Below, piece by piece: positions 6,745 through 8,119 of a stretch of DNA of 8,119 bases. The notes under the pieces were generated by a model that did not search any database, was not told the DNA's origin, and was given only the letters and a program-made list of their open reading frames with translations. Numbering within the stretch: position 1 is the stretch's first letter; every line of letters begins with the position of its first letter. Origin of the DNA: an uncultured bacterium (lineage in GTDB: Bacteria > Verrucomicrobiota > Kiritimatiellia > UBA8416 > CALETX01); NCBI GenBank assembly GCA_937920455.1, contig CALETX010000366.1:1-8119 (forward strand), read 5' to 3'. Position numbers and translations under genes: made by a program.

Positions 6745-7707
6745 TCAGAAGAGGCGAGCTGCAAGACGAAAAGTTTGCTGCTTGAAGGTTCTGGCAGAAT
6801 CGGGAGATCCATCCCTGCCATGTCGTATGACAATGTATTTCTGGATTTCGTAGAGGAGATAGAATATGCGGCGGATCTGCGCCGACTCAGACATATCGCG
6901 CTGCGCGCCATAGCCTTCCCAGAAAGTCGGCTCCGAGATTCCGCAATAGTCCAGGACTGCGAACTCGATCTCAGGGTCTCCCCACAAGGCGCGGTCCCAA
7001 TCAATGAGCCCCGTGAGCCGTCCCTGCGAATCAACGAGAATGTTCTGCATCCAGATATCCATATGCAGAAGGGAAGCTGGTGGGTCATGCATAAATGCGC
7101 CATAATGTTTCTCAAGCAGCTTTGCCAATCTGGCAGCTTCTTCGGCCGAGTAGTGGCCGGTGGACGCAACGTCAGCAAGAAGCATTCGCCACATGACGCG
7201 GAATGCCTCGAACCACGAAGGTTGAGGATCCATGGGCCTGTGAGGTCCGAGGTAGCCATATGAATTGGCAGTGATCGCATGAACCTGCGCCAGGCAAGAC
7301 CCTAGCTCGCGCAAAACCGAATCAGGATCAGGAGGGGGTGTTTCAGACCATGCTTGGCCTGGCAACCGCTCCATGATGATGAAATCGCGATCAATCACGC
7401 TGCGGCTCTCGTCTAACGCAATGACCATGGGCACAGGCACGTTTGTCTTGTGGCGAAGCAAGTCGTGAATCACAGGCTCCTGTTTCATCATTTTTCGTTC
7501 GTAGAACAAAAAGACGGTTGAATCATGAGGCGCAATGCGGATCACCCAGTCAATACCATGCCCTCTGATATAATAAGAGGTATTGAAATGTCCACTTGCA
7601 GTGCGTTCGACGACAAGTTGATCAGACGGGATGTCTTTCAAGTATGAAGCAAGAGCCGCGCGAACAAGGGAGGGATCAACCGGGGGGATGCGTGGCCTCT
7701 TTTTCAT
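6745..7707 (-). CDS. Aminoglycoside phosphotransferase (APH)-family small-molecule kinase
   Basis: From the ATG at 7707 the product is 320 residues, normal for this family. The N-lobe shows the nucleotide loop ASGHFNTSYYI (37-47) and the strand VIRIAP (55-60), where Arg stands at the lysine-like position, as in many PF01636 proteins. A hinge-like IIMERLPG (110-117) follows. The catalytic loop is LLHMDIWMQNILVD (213-226), with D217 as likely catalytic base and N222 as a metal ligand. The metal-binding IDWDRALWGDP (235-245) follows, with D236. It transfers phosphate from a nucleotide to a hydroxyl group of a small molecule in the cytoplasm. Members act on antibiotics, but also on sugars, homoserine, choline or lipids, so resistance cannot be assumed. 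The gene starts 32 bases inside the end of the kinase gene and lacks a clear Shine-Dalgarno, suggesting coupled translation. An earlier GTG at 7773 would add 22 residues (LGLAALLLSACRRLKAVAKP and flanks) lying wholly within the upstream gene and is less likely. Confidence 0.85.
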   Translation of the reverse strand: MKKRPRIPPVDPSLVRAALASYLKDIPSDQLVVERTASGHFNTSYYIRGHGIDWVIRIAPHDSTVFLFYERKMMKQEPVIHDLLRHKTNVPVPMVIALDESRSVIDRDFIIMERLPGQAWSETPPPDPDSVLRELGSCLAQVHAITANSYGYLGPHRPMDPQPSWFEAFRVMWRMLLADVASTGHYSAEEAARLAKLLEKHYGAFMHDPPASLLHMDIWMQNILVDSQGRLTGLIDWDRALWGDPEIEFAVLDYCGISEPTFWEGYGAQRDMSESAQIRRIFYLLYEIQKYIVIRHGRDGSPDSARTFKQQTFRLAARLF

Positions 7708-8119
7708 TGGCTTTGCTACGGCTTTGAGTCTTCGGCAAGCGGATAATAAAAGTGCTGCCAGACCCAATTGCACTTTTAACTGTAACGCTGCCGTTGTGCA
7801 GGTTTGTCACGCTCTTGACAATGGCCAGTCCCAATCCTGTGCCGCCATGCCGCCGATTGCGGCTTTTTTCAACTCTGTAGAACCTCTCGAAGATGCGGTC
7901 CAGATGGGACTCAGGAATCCCGGGTCCCTGATCGCGCACCGAAATCGAAACTTCGCTTTCTGTCCCGGAAACATCCACGGTCACTTTTGAACACTCCGGG
8001 CTGAACTTGATCGCATTGTCCAACAGGTTAACCAGCGCCTGTTCCATAAAAGACTCGTGCAAGTCAGCCTCAAGATCAGATGGGCAGTTCAGGGATATTC
8101 CGATGCCCTTGGCGTCGGC
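7676..8119 (-). CDS. Sensor histidine kinase, C-terminal ATPase domain (PhoR-like; 5'-truncated by the window edge)
   Basis: The frame is open to the right edge; the last 147 residues are visible. They make up most of the HATPase_c domain: N box NLLDNAIKFSP (31-41), G1 box DQGPGIP (63-69), F box IFERFYR (76-82), G2 box GGTGLGLAIV (92-101), and closing strands GSGSTFIIRLP (119-129). The wording around the F and G2 boxes (RVEKSRNRRHGGTGLGLAIVK) is typical of PhoR/WalK-type kinases. Such proteins are membrane sensors that autophosphorylate on a histidine and pass the phosphate to a response regulator. The phosphorylated histidine, the sensor domain and any partner regulator lie outside the window, so the signal cannot be assigned. 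A hydrophilic, basic tail of about 18 residues follows the domain. The phosphotransferase gene starts within it. Confidence 0.9.
   Translation of the reverse strand, partial: ADAKGIGISLNCPSDLEADLHESFMEQALVNLLDNAIKFSPECSKVTVDVSGTESEVSISVRDQGPGIPESHLDRIFERFYRVEKSRNRRHGGTGLGLAIVKSVTNLHNGSVTVKSAIGSGSTFIIRLPKTQSRSKANEKEATHPPG

Noticed and set aside
6721..7263. Plus-strand open frame of 180 codons opposite the phosphotransferase gene
   Set aside because: It is antisense to a gene with clear catalytic motifs, and its translation shows no recognisable domain.
6745..7707. Acquired antibiotic resistance gene
   Set aside because: Only the broad kinase family is visible. There are no mobile elements nearby, and the gene is embedded with a sensor kinase, so a housekeeping or metabolic role is equally likely.
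7631..7990. Plus-strand open frame of 119 codons opposite the histidine kinase/phosphotransferase junction
   Set aside because: It is the antisense shadow of the conserved ATPase domain and has no family features.
1..8119. CRISPR arrays, insertion sequences, tRNA or rRNA genes, phage genes
   Set aside because: No regularly spaced direct repeats, terminal inverted repeats, transposase or integrase motifs, or tRNA-like cloverleaf sequences were seen. Nearly all bases are in protein genes.

Overview
The window shows dense bacterial coding with almost no spacer DNA. It has seven protein genes, two of them cut by the window edges. No RNA gene, mobile element, CRISPR array or tandem repeat is visible. 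The mix suggests a Gram-negative polysaccharide degrader: a large heparinase-like lyase, a propeller/LamG carbohydrate-active protein, a PhoR-like kinase and an ABC-2 exporter. It would fit the Verrucomicrobia/Lentisphaerae/Kiritimatiellota/Planctomycetes neighbourhood. That placement is inferred from protein style alone; no marker gene is present.

Positions 1-4008 (plus strand) form a carbohydrate pair. The first gene is the 3' end of a protein with a propeller-like segment followed by a LamG/concanavalin-type beta-sandwich. Eleven bases later comes a 1065-residue protein with the three-part build of heparinase II/III-type polysaccharide lyases: N-terminal beta domain, alpha/alpha toroid, C-terminal beta-sandwich. 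Its Shine-Dalgarno sequence touches the upstream stop codon, so the two are probably co-transcribed and act on the same, unidentified glycan.

Positions 3965-6623 (minus strand) hold a tightly coupled three-gene transporter operon. In transcription order it encodes a membrane-anchored coiled-coil protein of unknown function, an ABC-2 permease and an ABC ATPase, with 4-base overlaps at both junctions. The ATPase gene runs 44 bases into the end of the lyase gene from the opposite strand, so the two operons converge with overlapping 3' ends and no spacer for a terminator.

Positions 6745-8119 (minus strand) hold an APH-type small-molecule kinase gene. It is preceded, with a 32-base overlap, by the 3' end of a PhoR-like sensor histidine kinase that continues beyond the right edge. 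The only non-coding stretch over 20 bases is the 121-base gap at 6624-6744, between the phosphotransferase gene and the transporter operon. It contains an imperfect inverted repeat that could be a regulatory site.

The most promising unexplained items are the lyase-like protein with its unknown substrate, the anchored coiled-coil partner of the ABC exporter, and the convergent overlap. Nothing here proves a wholly new system.
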